Below are positions 12,631-24,700 of a stretch of DNA of 64,000 nucleotides, piece by piece. The first letter of the stretch is position 1; each line of letters starts with the position of its first letter. Location of the stretch: the NCBI RefSeq assembly GCF_037975245.1, contig NC_092576.1, positions 23,293,111-23,357,110 on the forward strand, written 5' to 3'. A program made the position numbers and the translations under genes. The DNA is from Apostichopus japonicus (Eukaryota; Echinodermata; Holothuroidea; Aspidochirotida; Stichopodidae). The notes under the pieces were generated by a model. The model ran no database searches, had not been told where the DNA came from, and saw nothing but the letters and a program-made list of their open reading frames with translations.

Positions 12631-15600
12631 TATTTTGATTCCTGCAGTTTCCTGGGCTGGTGGAGAATAATCCGATACCTGCAATAGAGATCCTACTGAG
12701 GTTGATGCAGTCCAACCAAATCACAGAATACTTCAGTGTACTTGTCAATATGGATATGTCGTTACATTCCATGGAGGTGGTGAACAGACTAACAACAGTA
12801 AGTCTGTTATTTATGAAAAAAACATTAAAATGTTTGTATTATATTCTTCAGTGTACTGACAGTTTGCTACCCAACATTGTGTGAAGTTAGACAGGGCGAA
12901 ATACATATAACTGAATCATTTTGTTGTTTCTACTTATTGTTCTGCAGCAGGTTGTAGGAAAATATTATAGCACGATTTTTAAATTTGTTGTACACAAATG
13001 TCGTTGTTGTAAGCCTATTATGAGCCTATCATATCTCTGTACACATAATATTAACATTAGGACACTAAATGTATCATGATCATGACACATGCACTAGCGA
13101 CCAGATGTGACATAATAATAGTGAAGTGCATTTCCCCCACTCAGGCAATACTAGTCCATCATTTACAATTAGGGATGGTAGTGTGAAGAGAATGTTTCAA
13201 TATTGTTTACTTGTTATTCAGTGTGCGAGTTTAACAAAGACATCTGCCTTGGAATAAGTCTGCACAATGAATAGCTATTATTAGAACCCTACTGCTGTAA
13301 GGCTGCCGTGTAAACTATTATTATAAACCTACTGTTGTAAGGCTGTAGTGTAAAACTATATTTAGAATTTCACTGCTATAAGGCTGCAGTGTAAAAAACT
13401 ACAAATATAGTCTGGCATTCTCTATGGCACCTTAAATGAACACGACATTAGAACACTACTGCTATAAGGTTGTGGTGTAAAACTATTATTAGAATGCTAC
13501 TGCTATAAGGCTGCAGTATAAAACACCACAAATATAGTCTGGCATTCTCTATGGCACCTTAAATGAACTCGACATTAGAACACTACTGCTATAAGGTGGT
13601 GGTGTAAAACTATTATTAGAATGCTACTGCTATAAGGCTGCGGTATGAAACACCACAAATATAGTCTGGCATTCTCTATGGCACCTTAAATGAACTCGAC
13701 ATTAGAACACTACTGCTATAAGGCTGTGGTGTAAAACTATTATTAGAATGCTACTGCTATAAGGCTGCGGTATAAAACACCACAAATATAGTCTGGCATT
13801 CTCTATGGCACCTTAAATGAACTAGACATTAGAACACTACTGCTATAAGGCTGTCATGTAAAACTATTATTAGAATGCTACTGCTATAAGGCTGCGGTAT
13901 AAAACACCACAAATATAGTCAGGCATTCTCTATGGCACCTTAAATGAACTAGACATTAGAACACTACTGCTATAAGGTTGTGGTGTAAAACTATTATTAT
14001 AATGCTACTGCAATAAGGCTGCGTTATAAATCACCACAAATATAGTCTGGCATACTCTATGGCACCTTAAATGAACTAGACATTAGAACACTACTGCTAT
14101 AAGGTTGTGGTGTAAAACTATTATTATAATGCTACTGCTATAAGGCTGCGGTATAAAACACCACAAATATAGTCTGGCATTCTCTATGGCACCTTAAATG
14201 AACTCGACATTAGAACACTACTGCTATAAGGTTGTGGTGTAAAACTATTATTAGAATGCTACTGCTATAAGGCTGCAGTATAAAACACCACAAATATAGT
14301 CTGGCATTCTCTATGGCACCTTAAATGAACTCGACATTAGAACACTACTGCTATAAGGTTGTGGTGTAAAACTATTATTAGAATGCTACTGCTATAAGGC
14401 TGCAGTGTAAAACTATGGTTAGAATGCTACTGCTATAAGGCTGCGGCATAAAACTCCACAAACATAGTCTGGCATTCTCTATGGCATCTTAATGAACTCG
14501 ACATTAGAACCCCACTGCTATAAGGCTGCAGTATAAAACTATTATTAGAATGCTATTGCTATAAGGCTGCAGTGTAAAACTATTATTAGAATGCTACTGC
14601 TATAAGGCTGCAGTGTAAAACTATGGTTAGAATGCTACTGCTATAAGGCTGCGGTATAAAACTCCACAAACATAGTCTGGCATTCTCTATGGCATCTTAA
14701 TGAACTCGACATTAGAACCCCACTGCTATAAGGCTGCAGTATAAAACTATTATTAGAATGCTATTGCTATAAGGCTGCTGTGTAAAACACCACAAATATA
14801 CTATTGTCTGGCCTTCTCTATGACACCTTAATGAACAAGACATAAGAAACCTACTGCTATAAGGCTACAGTATAAGACTATTATTAGGATGCTAGTGCTA
14901 TAAGGCTGTGATGTAAATCTATTATTAGCACCGTACTGCTATAACACTGTGTTGTAAAACTCCACAAATACAGTCTGGCATTCACTCTGGCACCTAAATT
15001 AACAAGACATTAGAACCCTACTGCAATAAGGCTGCAGTATAAACTATTATTAGAATGCTACTGCGATAAGGCTGTGATGTAAAACTATTATTAGAACCGT
15101 ACTGCTATAGGACTGTGTTGTAAAACTCCACAAATATAGTCTGGCATTCACTATGGCACCTAAATTAACAAGACATTGGAAACCTACTGCTATAAGGCTA
15201 CAGTATAAAACTATTATTAGAATGCTACTGCTATAAGGCTGCAGTATAAAACTATTATTAGAATGCTATTGCTATAAGGCTGCTATGTAAAACAAGACAT
15301 AAGAAACCTACTGCTATAAGGCTACAGTATAAGACTATTATTAGAATGCTATTTTTATTAGGCTGCTATGTAAAACTTCTCAAATATAGTCTGGCATTCT
15401 CTATGGCACCTTAATGAACAAGACATTTCAGGGCAATCTTCTGCACAGTGCAGTAACATTCAGCCACAACTGTAAAGAATCACACCTTGAAATTGGATTT
15501 AGAGTATTGACTTTCAGTTACATTGCTTCACTGAACATGTAATCTATTTAAGAAACTATACCATGCCTGTCATGTACTCTTGAAATACTACAGTTACATT

Positions 15601-18600
15601 GCTTCACTGAACATGTAATCTAATAAGAAACTATACCATGCCTGTCATGTACTCTTGAAATACTACAGTTACATTGATTGACTGAACATGTAATCTATTT
15701 AAGAAACTATACCATGCCTGTCATGTACTCTTGAAATACTACAGTTACATCGATTGACTGGAACATGTAATCTATTTAAGAAACTATACCATGCCTGTCA
15801 TGTACTCTTGAAATACTACAGTTACATTGATTGACTGGAACATGTAATCTATTTAAGAAACTATACCATGCCTGTCATGTACTCTTGAAATACTACAGTT
15901 ACATTGCTTCACTGAACATGTAATCTAATAAGAAACTATACCATGCCTGTCATGTACTCTTGAAATACTACAGTTACATTGATTGACTGAACATGTAATC
16001 TATTTAAGAAACTATACCATGCCTGTCATGTACTCTTGAAATACTACAGTTACATCGATTGACTGGAACATGTAATCTATTTAAGAAACTATACCATGCC
16101 TGTCATGTACTCTTGAAATACTACAGTTACATTGATTGACTGGAACATGTAATCTATTTAAGAAACTATACCATGCCTGTCATGTACTCTTGAAATACTA
16201 CAGTTACCTGTACATCGATTGACTGAACATGTAATCTATTTAAGAAACTATACCATGCCTGTCATGTACTCTTGAAATACTACAGTTACATTGATTGACT
16301 GAACATGTAATCTATTTAAGAAACTATACCATGCCTGTCATGTACTCTTGAAATACTACAGTTACATTGATTGACTGGAACATGTAATCTATTTAAGAAA
16401 CTATACCATGCCTGCCATGTACTCTTGAAATACTACAGTTACATTGATTGACTGGAACATGTAATCTATTTAAGAAACTATACCATGCCTGCCATGTACT
16501 CTTGAAATACTACAGTTACATCGATTGACTGGAACATGTAATCTATTTAAGAAACTATACCATGCCTGTCATGTACTCTTGAAATACTACAGTTACATTG
16601 ATTGACTGAACATGTAATCTATTTAAGAAACTATACCATGCCTGTCATGTACTCTTGAAATACTACAGTTACATTGATTGACTGAACATGTAATCTATTT
16701 AAGAAACTATACCATGCCTGTCATGTACTCTTGAAATACTACAGTTACATTGATTGACTGGAACATGTAATCTATTTAAGAAACTATACCATGCCTGTCA
16801 TGTACTCTTGAAATACTACAGTTACATTGATTGACTGAACATGTAATCTATTTAAGAAACTATACCATGCCTGTCATGTACTCTTGAAATACTACTTGAC
16901 AGTTATGATCACTGGTTCCTTCTGCAGGCTGTAGATCTACCTCAAGAATTTGTTCATCTGTATATTTCTAATTGTATCTCAACCTGTGAGGCTATGGAAG
17001 ACAAATCAATGCAGAACAGACATGTCAGATTGGTAAGTAACCATCAAAATCATGGCTTTGAGAAAGTTGCTGTGGAAAAAAAGCTATGTGACATTCATGT
17101 AGTGAGAAACAAAAGTTATTCCAAAACTGTTATATGAATACCCAGATTGCTTGAAATGTCCTCCTTACTCAAGATGTGACTCTTTGCAGACACAGTTCCT
17201 TATTTTTCCATAGTATTCCTCAATGGTTGCTCAATGTTGATCTGTGATGTCTCCGTGGCAATTGTTTCTGCAAGTTATTAAGTTTTCTGATTTGTAGATT
17301 GCTTTTTATAAGTGATTTATTTGATACTTTTTCTGTATAACTCTTTATTGTTATACAAGCAACTGAAAGGTGTAATTTCTCCAGGATATTATTTTGTGTT
17401 ACATTTAAAGAGGAATTCCTCTAAAGGTGATACTTTGTTGTTGCGACTTGCTTGAACAACTCTTGCATATAGTGTACAGTCATGGTAATAAGTGTGGTCA
17501 CTTAAACTACACCTTTCTTAAGGTTCTTTTGAGTGTAAGCCATCTTTTCTTTTACGACTGCATAGGTCTATTTTTCGGTTTCTTGCTATAGCAAAAGGAA
17601 CCTATGTAGTCAGGTTCGCGTGTGTGTCTGTTAGTGCATCTGTGACACTTGCTTGGGTACGCTCTATCTCAATAAGGGAAAGTTGGATCGAGGCCAAACT
17701 TGGACTATAGATCTGCTATATCATGAAGGTGTGCCATATTATTTTTGATGCCCACAAAGGTCACCAAAGGTCAGTTGTGGTCCAAAATACTATATTAAAA
17801 TAAAAATAAAAATATTAAAACTGCAATAACTCGCAGTGCCAATGTGTGACGAAGTTGATATTTTGGGGCAAGTTGTGAACAGGTAAGGGGAACATTAATA
17901 GGTCAATTAATGTTAAAAAACTAGTATTTTGTTGGGAGAAAATGGGCAAAGAAAAAATGTTTGAATTTTTATAGTTTTTGATGCTATATTCACGTCTCAC
18001 CGATCAAAAAAATGTCAATGGGTTGACCCCAGGTGACCTTTGTGTGTTAAGTTATATGAGGTCAAAGTTAATTTTCAGACATTTAATGCAATAACTCCCA
18101 ATTCCAATGTGTGACACAGTTGATATTTTGGGACAAGTTGCAAATGGTAAAGGGGAATATTTTCAAACTTAACGGTCATGTGATCCGAGGTCACCAAAGG
18201 TCAATTAATGATAAAAAATAGTATTTTTTTTGGGGGGGTGGCAAATATAAAATGTTTGAACTGTTACAGTTTTGATTAGTCTCTAGTTAGGTCTCACCGA
18301 TCAATAATGTCAATTGGTTGACCCCAGGGTGACCTTTGTGTGTGAAGTTATGTATATAAGTTCAAAGTTAATTTTTAGACATATAATGCAATTAATTCCC
18401 AATGCCAAGGTGTGACATGGTAGATATTTTTGGACAAGTTGTGAATGGGGTGGTGGAACATTTTCAAACTTAACGGTTATGTGATTTGAGGTCACCAATG
18501 TTATCATATCTGTTGACCCGCTTGTAAGTGACCTTATATTTCTTACATTTTCGACGCCATATTCAGGTCTCAAAAGTGCCTTCAGATCAAAAATCCGATC

Positions 18601-19747
18601 ACAGTTTGTGATCACAAAAGTGTTGGCTATAGTGTTGGCTACTTTATGGGCACATATAGGACCACAATTACTTGGACTATTTGAGCCCATTATGTGTATT
18701 GTCATAAACCCCTACGCAAGGAACCACAGTGCCCTCGGGCTCTTGTTTTTTAAAGAAATGATCTGCTGGTTGATTAAAAAGTTTGATCAAATAGTACATT
18801 TCTTTGTTCAACAATTCAGCAGGATCTTAATCAGACCAATATAATTCTCTGTCAGCAAATCTGTTCTCCTTGGACTAACTGCAAATATGGCTGCTTGGTT
18901 TTTTCAAGAAGATATCATTGCGACATTCCTGTGATCCTTACATCATGACACACACATGATTCTGTGACAGAGTTTTGATTTCAGCAAGAATGAAATAACT
19001 GTCTATGGATTTTATTCATATTTCTGTTTGTCCATTAGGTCTGTGTCTTCTTGCAGTCTCTTATCAGAAACAAGATTATCAATGTAAAGGTATGTAGTAC
19101 TTCTTGAATAATTAAACACTTACAATAATAATTAAACTTAAAGTGGTGAAAGTGTCTGGTCTTTCTAGTACTTGTAACTTTTCGTGCCTGTGAACGTTGC
19201 CCACAAATCTTGCGGTTAATTGACAAGTTCATTTCTTATGTTTTGCCTTGGTGTTAAACCTTGCCTACAACCATGCAGGTCTTCAGTTAATTTGGGGTTA
19301 TTTTTGATACTATAAGATACAAAACAATCTTGTTAGTTAGCTTGATTGGTTATGAAATGTCCAGAGACAACTAAAAACGAAATTCACCCGCATTTTCAAG
19401 TTTAGATTTGCTTCATCTAAGAGATTGACAGCAAATAAAGATTGAAATTTCTGAATAAGACAATTTTCAAAATCAGGTGGTGAGCGTACAAGATTGGAGG
19501 TTTTGTTTAGTACCTTATTTGGTCATTGATCAATATCTGTCATCTTAACTCCAATCTTGCTGTAGTTTTACTGACTATTTAGTGAATTCTGCCATTGTTT
19601 CAGGATCTATTTATCGAGATGCAAGCATTTTGTATCGAGTTCAGTCACATCAGGGAAGCAGCAGGATTGTTCAGACTCTTGAAAAATATGGACAGCGAAC
19701 AGCAACAACAGCCTCAGCCAAGCACCAGAAACACCAGTAACACTTAA
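5335..19747 (+). CDS. CNOT11: CCR4-NOT transcription complex subunit 11, complete, 11 coding exons
   Basis: Coding exons: 5335-5387, 7942-8050, 8700-8834, 9464-9580, 10360-10523, 11264-11390, 11894-12103, 12648-12797, 16928-17032, 19039-19089, 19604-19747. All introns are GT-AG and all phases agree, giving 454 residues without a stop (human about 510). Known role: CNOT11 binds CNOT10 and the N-terminal part of CNOT1 in the cytoplasmic mRNA deadenylase. Seen: an N-terminal helical region with [19 protein letters not shown] (about residues 61-79), the linker segment GEKAFLSQL, then the conserved C-terminal domain (DUF2363) from HFKPEFIR (about 215) through [15 protein letters not shown] (about 291-305), [17 protein letters not shown] (about 339-355) and the final [20 protein letters not shown]. 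The C-terminus is a short Q/P/S/T-rich tail. I chose the upstream ATG at 5335 because it is the first after an in-frame stop; a second in-frame ATG at 5350 is an alternative. Human-like residues match across every exon. Confidence 0.97.
6478..6716. repeat. 60-bp minisatellite in CNOT11 intron 1, 4 copies
   Basis: Four units of exactly 60 bp, each with the palindrome-rich word tgctaggcctagcctaggc followed by gcagtcaatggaataacaga. The first unit is the most diverged. Because 60 is a multiple of three it leaves an artificial open frame. Confidence 0.9.
9830..10275. repeat. 131-bp tandem repeat in CNOT11 intron 4, about 3.4 copies
   Basis: The word gtgtggaagtatgg starts at 9851, 9982, 10113 and 10244, an exact 131-bp period, with few differences between units. 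The array ends about 85 bp before exon 5. Confidence 0.92.
12590..12633. repeat. (TA)n microsatellite in CNOT11 intron 7
   Basis: About 22 TA dinucleotides with one c interruption, ending about 15 bp before the splice acceptor of exon 8. Confidence 0.95.
13265..15425. repeat. Composite minisatellite in CNOT11 intron 8, about 127-bp higher-order period
   Basis: Two alternating modules build this array: a short one around ctactgctataaggctg followed by gtaaaactattattagaat, and a longer one with cacaaatatagtctggcatt and ctatggcaccttaaatgaac. In the regular core (about 13400-14400) tctggcattc recurs every 127 bp (13411, 13538, 13665, 13792). Towards both ends the short module is iterated alone and the order becomes irregular. 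Confidence 0.93.
15515..16895. repeat. 76-77-bp minisatellite in CNOT11 intron 8, about 18 copies
   Basis: Units contain gaacatgtaatctatttaag, accatgcctgtcatgtactc and gaaatactacagttacat, spaced 75-77 bp (15533, 15609, 15684, 15761). Four variant units (ctaataag type, gattgactgaac, cgattgactggaac, gattgactggaac) repeat as an ordered block at about 15600 and 15904, so a roughly 304-bp higher-order unit exists. The array ends about 30 bp before exon 9. Confidence 0.95.
17580..18750. repeat. Dispersed repeat with about 280-bp internal subrepeats, CNOT11 intron 9
   Basis: Three diverged subrepeats start near 17817, 18086 and 18384. Each has a version of gcaataactcccaatgcc, tgtgacacagttgatatttt and ggacaagttgtgaatgg, and the word ggttgaccccaggtgacctt occurs at the junctions. 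The left part begins with tagcaaaaggaacctatgta and the right part ends with a ccctcgggctcttgtttttt stretch. No coding capacity is visible. It looks like a multicopy genomic repeat, but its class is unknown to me. Confidence 0.65.
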
Positions 19748-20974
19748 TAGAACTCTCGCCATATGCAGCCAGTGAACAGGAACTACAGCTCCCAGTACGG
19801 CATCACAGAAATACATGCACATTGTTGATGACCAATGAAAAGATAATTATTTGAAACTTATCTAGAAGGTTATCACATTTGCCAGATGATGTGAACACAG
19901 CAGGTTGGTACACTGTCAACATATAGTGTTAAAACTTTCATTTGTGTGATATCTGAAATATCCACTCTTCAACTAGAGATGTAAGATCTTGATGAATCTG
20001 CTTAAAACTTAAAATTTCATAAAGCAGCCAGTTAGTTCAGCCCAATCTTAAATTACATCAAATATAGGCAATCGAAAGGCGATTCATGGTATCGTTGGAA
20101 TTCTCATAGATTATTCCCAAATAAGTAATATAAGATAAGCCAGGTGTTACCTATTAGCCAGTTGGCCGGCCCATGGGTCAAATCCAGCCCTCATACAGTT
20201 CATCAGATTTCATGTGTCCTACAATAATAAATTTGCCCAACCTTTGGTACTATGCTGGTATGCAGGCTCTTAAACCCTTACTTATACTTTAGTCTTGAGA
20301 GCACCTACTGATCTGTCCTACATTTTGCTCAAATCTAGGTGTAAAGTGGGACATGGTGTACTCTGACCCTTTTCTTAGCTCCAACCTTTGTTTTCTATTG
20401 GCAAACATAGATTTATACAAGTATAAACCCTGATATATATAGAATGCACTTGGAGCAGTGTGCCTAATGGTAAACCTGACTACAGCATTCAACAACAACA
20501 CATTGCAACCTTCTAGCATGTACAACAGTTGTTTAAAACTTGCAGTATTCACAGCTGTGTGGGAAACTGTTGCATTAAGTCCATCGCACAGTATAAGAAG
20601 CTAGTCCGGTAGCCCCCATGTTACCACCTTTTCTCAGGGGTAATTTCAGTCAAGCAGAATAAGTTGACTTAGAGAGATTGCACCTCTCAAACTGTTTTGT
20701 GCACAGCATCTCTTTAGTTACCGTTGAGTTTTCCACTCAGTAATGATATACAGTATGTTAACATGAGAACTTGCAAGTAGTTCCAATTCAAATTTCAGTA
20801 TATCTCCCCTTATTAAGGTTTGGTTAAAGTTACAGGCTTGTGGTTATACAGCACAGCTTAGACAGTGTGCATTAAGGTATTAGTCCAGTTAGGCAATCAG
20901 AAGGAAATAGATAGGAGCATGGACGGAAAAGCAAAATGATCTATATCTCAACTATAGTTCATTTCCTACAAGCA
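19748..20974 (+). other. CNOT11 3' UTR and flank
   Basis: No reading frame of interest is seen here. A possible polyadenylation signal aataaa lies at 20226-20231, about 480 bp after the stop codon; earlier cleavage at a weaker signal is possible. Confidence 0.4.
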
Positions 20975-21705
20975 AAGTAATATTTAGCTATAATACTATG
21001 AATCCCTAGAAGTTTCCTAAAGAGGTTCATATCACATGAACTGAGGATTTAGCTATAATACTATTACTCTTTGGAAGTGTACTGAAGATGTTAACTGTCA
21101 CATGATCTGAGGATTTAGCTTTTATAATATTAATCCTTAGAAGTGTTCTGAAGATGTTAAATGTCACATGAAGTGAGGATTTAGCTATCATACATTTAAT
21201 CCCTAGAAGTGTTGTAAAGATGTTAATGTCACATTATCTGAGGAATTAGCTATAATACTTTTAATCCTTAGAAGTGTTCAAAAGATGTTAATGTCACATT
21301 TTCTGAAGATTTAAATATCATACTTTTAATCCTGAAAGGTGTTCTGAAGATGTTCAATGTCACATGAACTGAGGATTTAGCTATAATACTTTTAATCCCT
21401 AGAAGTGTTCTAAAGATGTTAATGTCACATTTTCTGAGGATTTAGCTATCATACTTTTAATCCTTGGAAGTGTTCTGAAGATATTAAAGTCACATGAACT
21501 GAGGATTTAACTATATATAGTACTATTAATCCTTAGACGTGTTCTGAAGATGTTAAATGTCACACATGAACTGAGTATTTAACTTTCATACTTTTAATCC
21601 CTAGAAGTGTTCTGAAGATTTTAAATTCACATGAACTGAGGAATAAGCTATATTACTAATTCCTAGAAGTGTTCTGAAGATGTTCATGTCACATTTATTA
21701 AGGAT
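20975..21705. repeat. Diverged 66-bp tandem repeat, about 11 copies
   Basis: Units of about 66 bp share gaggatttagctataatact, aatccctagaagtgttctga and agatgttaatgtcacatga. Divergence between units is much higher than in the intronic arrays of CNOT11, so this is an older array. Confidence 0.88.
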
Positions 21706-24700
21706 CCTCTTTTGCCTTCTCAAATGTATGTTTGAAATAGAAAAGACTAAAAGTTAATTATCACAACTGCAATGTATTGGACAAAGTACGCCATGACAAT
21801 TCGGTAGAAAACCACCTGAAAAAAAAACAAAGAAACAGCAGTTTTAACTAAGTTCAAAATTTACTCAATGTTGAGTTTAATTGTTTTTTTCTTCGTTACT
21901 TTGTAAATATAACTTGAAATTAACATGAAAATATGTCTCCTCTCTGTTATCTCTGTAGTTGATCTTTAGAATAGATATAATTTGATAGATAGGGAAGGGA
22001 GGGGTCTTGGGAGAAGGTGGTGGGGGGCAAAATGGTGTCTTCTGAGTAAAAGAAACACATTGCCTGCAGAATTCGACTGAAACAGATGCCATGCAACTAG
22101 ACTTCTGTTAGTTTTTGATGATTGTCTAGAATCTTGGTCGCACAACTTGGCTTCCTACACTGCACGACTAACAAGCACATAATCAAATGTATTCCAGCTC
22201 AAATACAATCCTACTTCACTGTGATTAACCTGGGAGCACTCGCACCGGCACACTTTTGCTGAAAAAAATTCGTGGTATTTTTGTCTCCCACACATTTTTG
22301 AAGACTATGTAACAACTGGCATCTTTTTTTTATCTTTCATCTGAGTATACAATTATTGCATTCCATTGCAAACATAAATCGCATTGATTTGTTAAGAAAA
22401 CCAAGTTTGTACCAAATTTGCATCTAGTACAAATTTGCATCTGGCAACACTGTCCTGTTATTGCTGATGACCACCAGGGTACCACGGCCAGGTAAGGCTT
22501 CACTAGTCATCCGATCTGATGACATTGTTAACCAAACTAGCTTGAAGTTGAAGAATTGCAGAATAAAAGTGGTTTGTCAATAATTGTATATGGCAAAATA
22601 ATTACTTGTGCAATGTGCATGACAAAACTTGATTTTATCAAAGATATTTGACCTCTCTAAATAATTATCCCAGTATACATTAGTGTATGTAGCAGTTGTT
22701 AGGCTAGCCTAACATAGGCCTAAACGTTACTGGCAAGCATGCATTCAATAACTTACAGCATGGGGGTCACTGGCGTAGCTAGGTGGTGGCCAAAGCCACT
22801 CCCAATTTAAAGACAAAAAATAATTCATCCAAAATAAAGGATTTAGTTTAGATGCAACCTGCAAGACCTGGGAAGTGCCAATTCCGGCGATCTAGAGGTA
22901 CCCTTTCACAAATGTCTACGTTCCGCGCAAACTGATGGTGGCGCCCTACTTAGATAGTAACAAACTCAGGATTCGACCACCTCAACCAAAAATCCTGGCT
23001 ACGCCATTACTGGGTAATAACCCCCCTCCCCCCACAACCTCCGCTTCCTAAAGTCGTACGTGAGTGGGTAAGGGGGGGGGCTTCTCATGTTTTTTTTCCA
23101 ATATAAATGCTCTGAGATGTACTTGATCTGCGGGCAAGAGCGGATCCTTGATTTTATGAAAGGGGGGCCATATAAATCATCTTGTGATCTCCGTGATGGG
23201 GAGAGGTGGTTTCCGAGTCCCCTTCCCCATTTGAGAATTTTGAATAATTAACTTCCCGCTTCCTGTTCGTGTTTGGTAGAGATGGTTTAGGGAGAATCCC
23301 TGATCTGAGAGAATTTTCTGGTAATTTGCGTGGTTTTTAGTTTTTACCCACATCACGGTACTACTATACAAACAAATCTCTAAGAAAACAGGCCTATATA
23401 AAGTGCGCATAAAAAGTTAGGGCTCAAATGTGATATGAGGTGTATCTGGAGCTCTAAAATCATGCCCCAAAATTTTGGTTTTGATAAAACAAAATCTACA
23501 GAAACTAAGTTCAACGTTAGACAACATTGAGGATTTACATTAGTGTGAAGGATTGGACGACTCTGGCGTACTGTAGGTCTAGGATATCACCTTAGCCTAG
23601 CCTAGGCCTTCTACTAAGTACTGATCCCTAAATCAATGTACTTTCTAGCTAACTGCATAAAACTCCCCCTCCCCCCCCAACCCTAAAAAAAAAAAAATTG
23701 AAGGGAGGAACATTTCCCCAGTCATTTACAATCCTAGTGTGAACCCTGGCTGCATTAGGGTATAGTAGACCACATCATGTTTTTAAAAATAGATGCCGAC
23801 TGGGTTAAAATTCATTCTATGACAGGAGGCACGGGGTCTCCTGGGGATTGAGGTTCTGCCCTAGATTGTTTAGCTAGGCTAGCCAGGGTGCATTTAGTTA
23901 GTCCACAAAAAAAAAAGGTTTCGGCATGGAGTTGATTTTTGTTGGTGTGTCGATGTGCAAGCAACGCCTTGCCGGTGTAGAAATATGCCATGCTAGCCTA
24001 AATAATGTTTCCAATAAGCTGGGCATGACGTTACTGAGGTGTATAATAGCTAGGGCCTTGGTGTAACATATGGCGCAAGGCATACATGGAATGCACCCTG
24101 CATCAGGCTATGTATATCTGTGTGAGCAAGAGCCTTAAAACTACATGGATTGTAGCTTAATTGCAGTTAATATATAAGACTCATGAGAATAGTCGACCAT
24201 GAGGAGATGTGTGGGTGTGGGTAAGCTATGATAGGATGGGTTATGAGCTGGGACTGTGATCCAATTTTATTTAACATTTATTTATTTTGTTTCAGTTTCT
24301 TGTTCACTATTTTTCTTTTTCTTGTTACAATAAATAAGAGGTAAACTGAAGTCAAATGTGATGTACTTAAAGTGATACAAACCCATTGTTTGTTTTATTA
24401 ACTTGTATTTCATAGAGAAACAGAGTCACATAGTTTCACGTACATTGTCCTATTGGCATTACCCTGAACATCATTTCTGACTTAGGGTCCAAATTTTGTC
24501 TGAATTTGTCTATGCTTATCGTTGGAGGCTCTCTTAAAGGAAGGCTTCCCTAACCACATTTGTTTTCAAAAATTAGGTTACATATGCAAACTGGCTGAGT
24601 TTTCCACCACCCTCCCCACACCCCATCCTTAAATTAAACATATGTGACAAAGTTTGGGAGTATCACTTTTATCTTTAGGAAAATGTATTCCTCATGTAAT

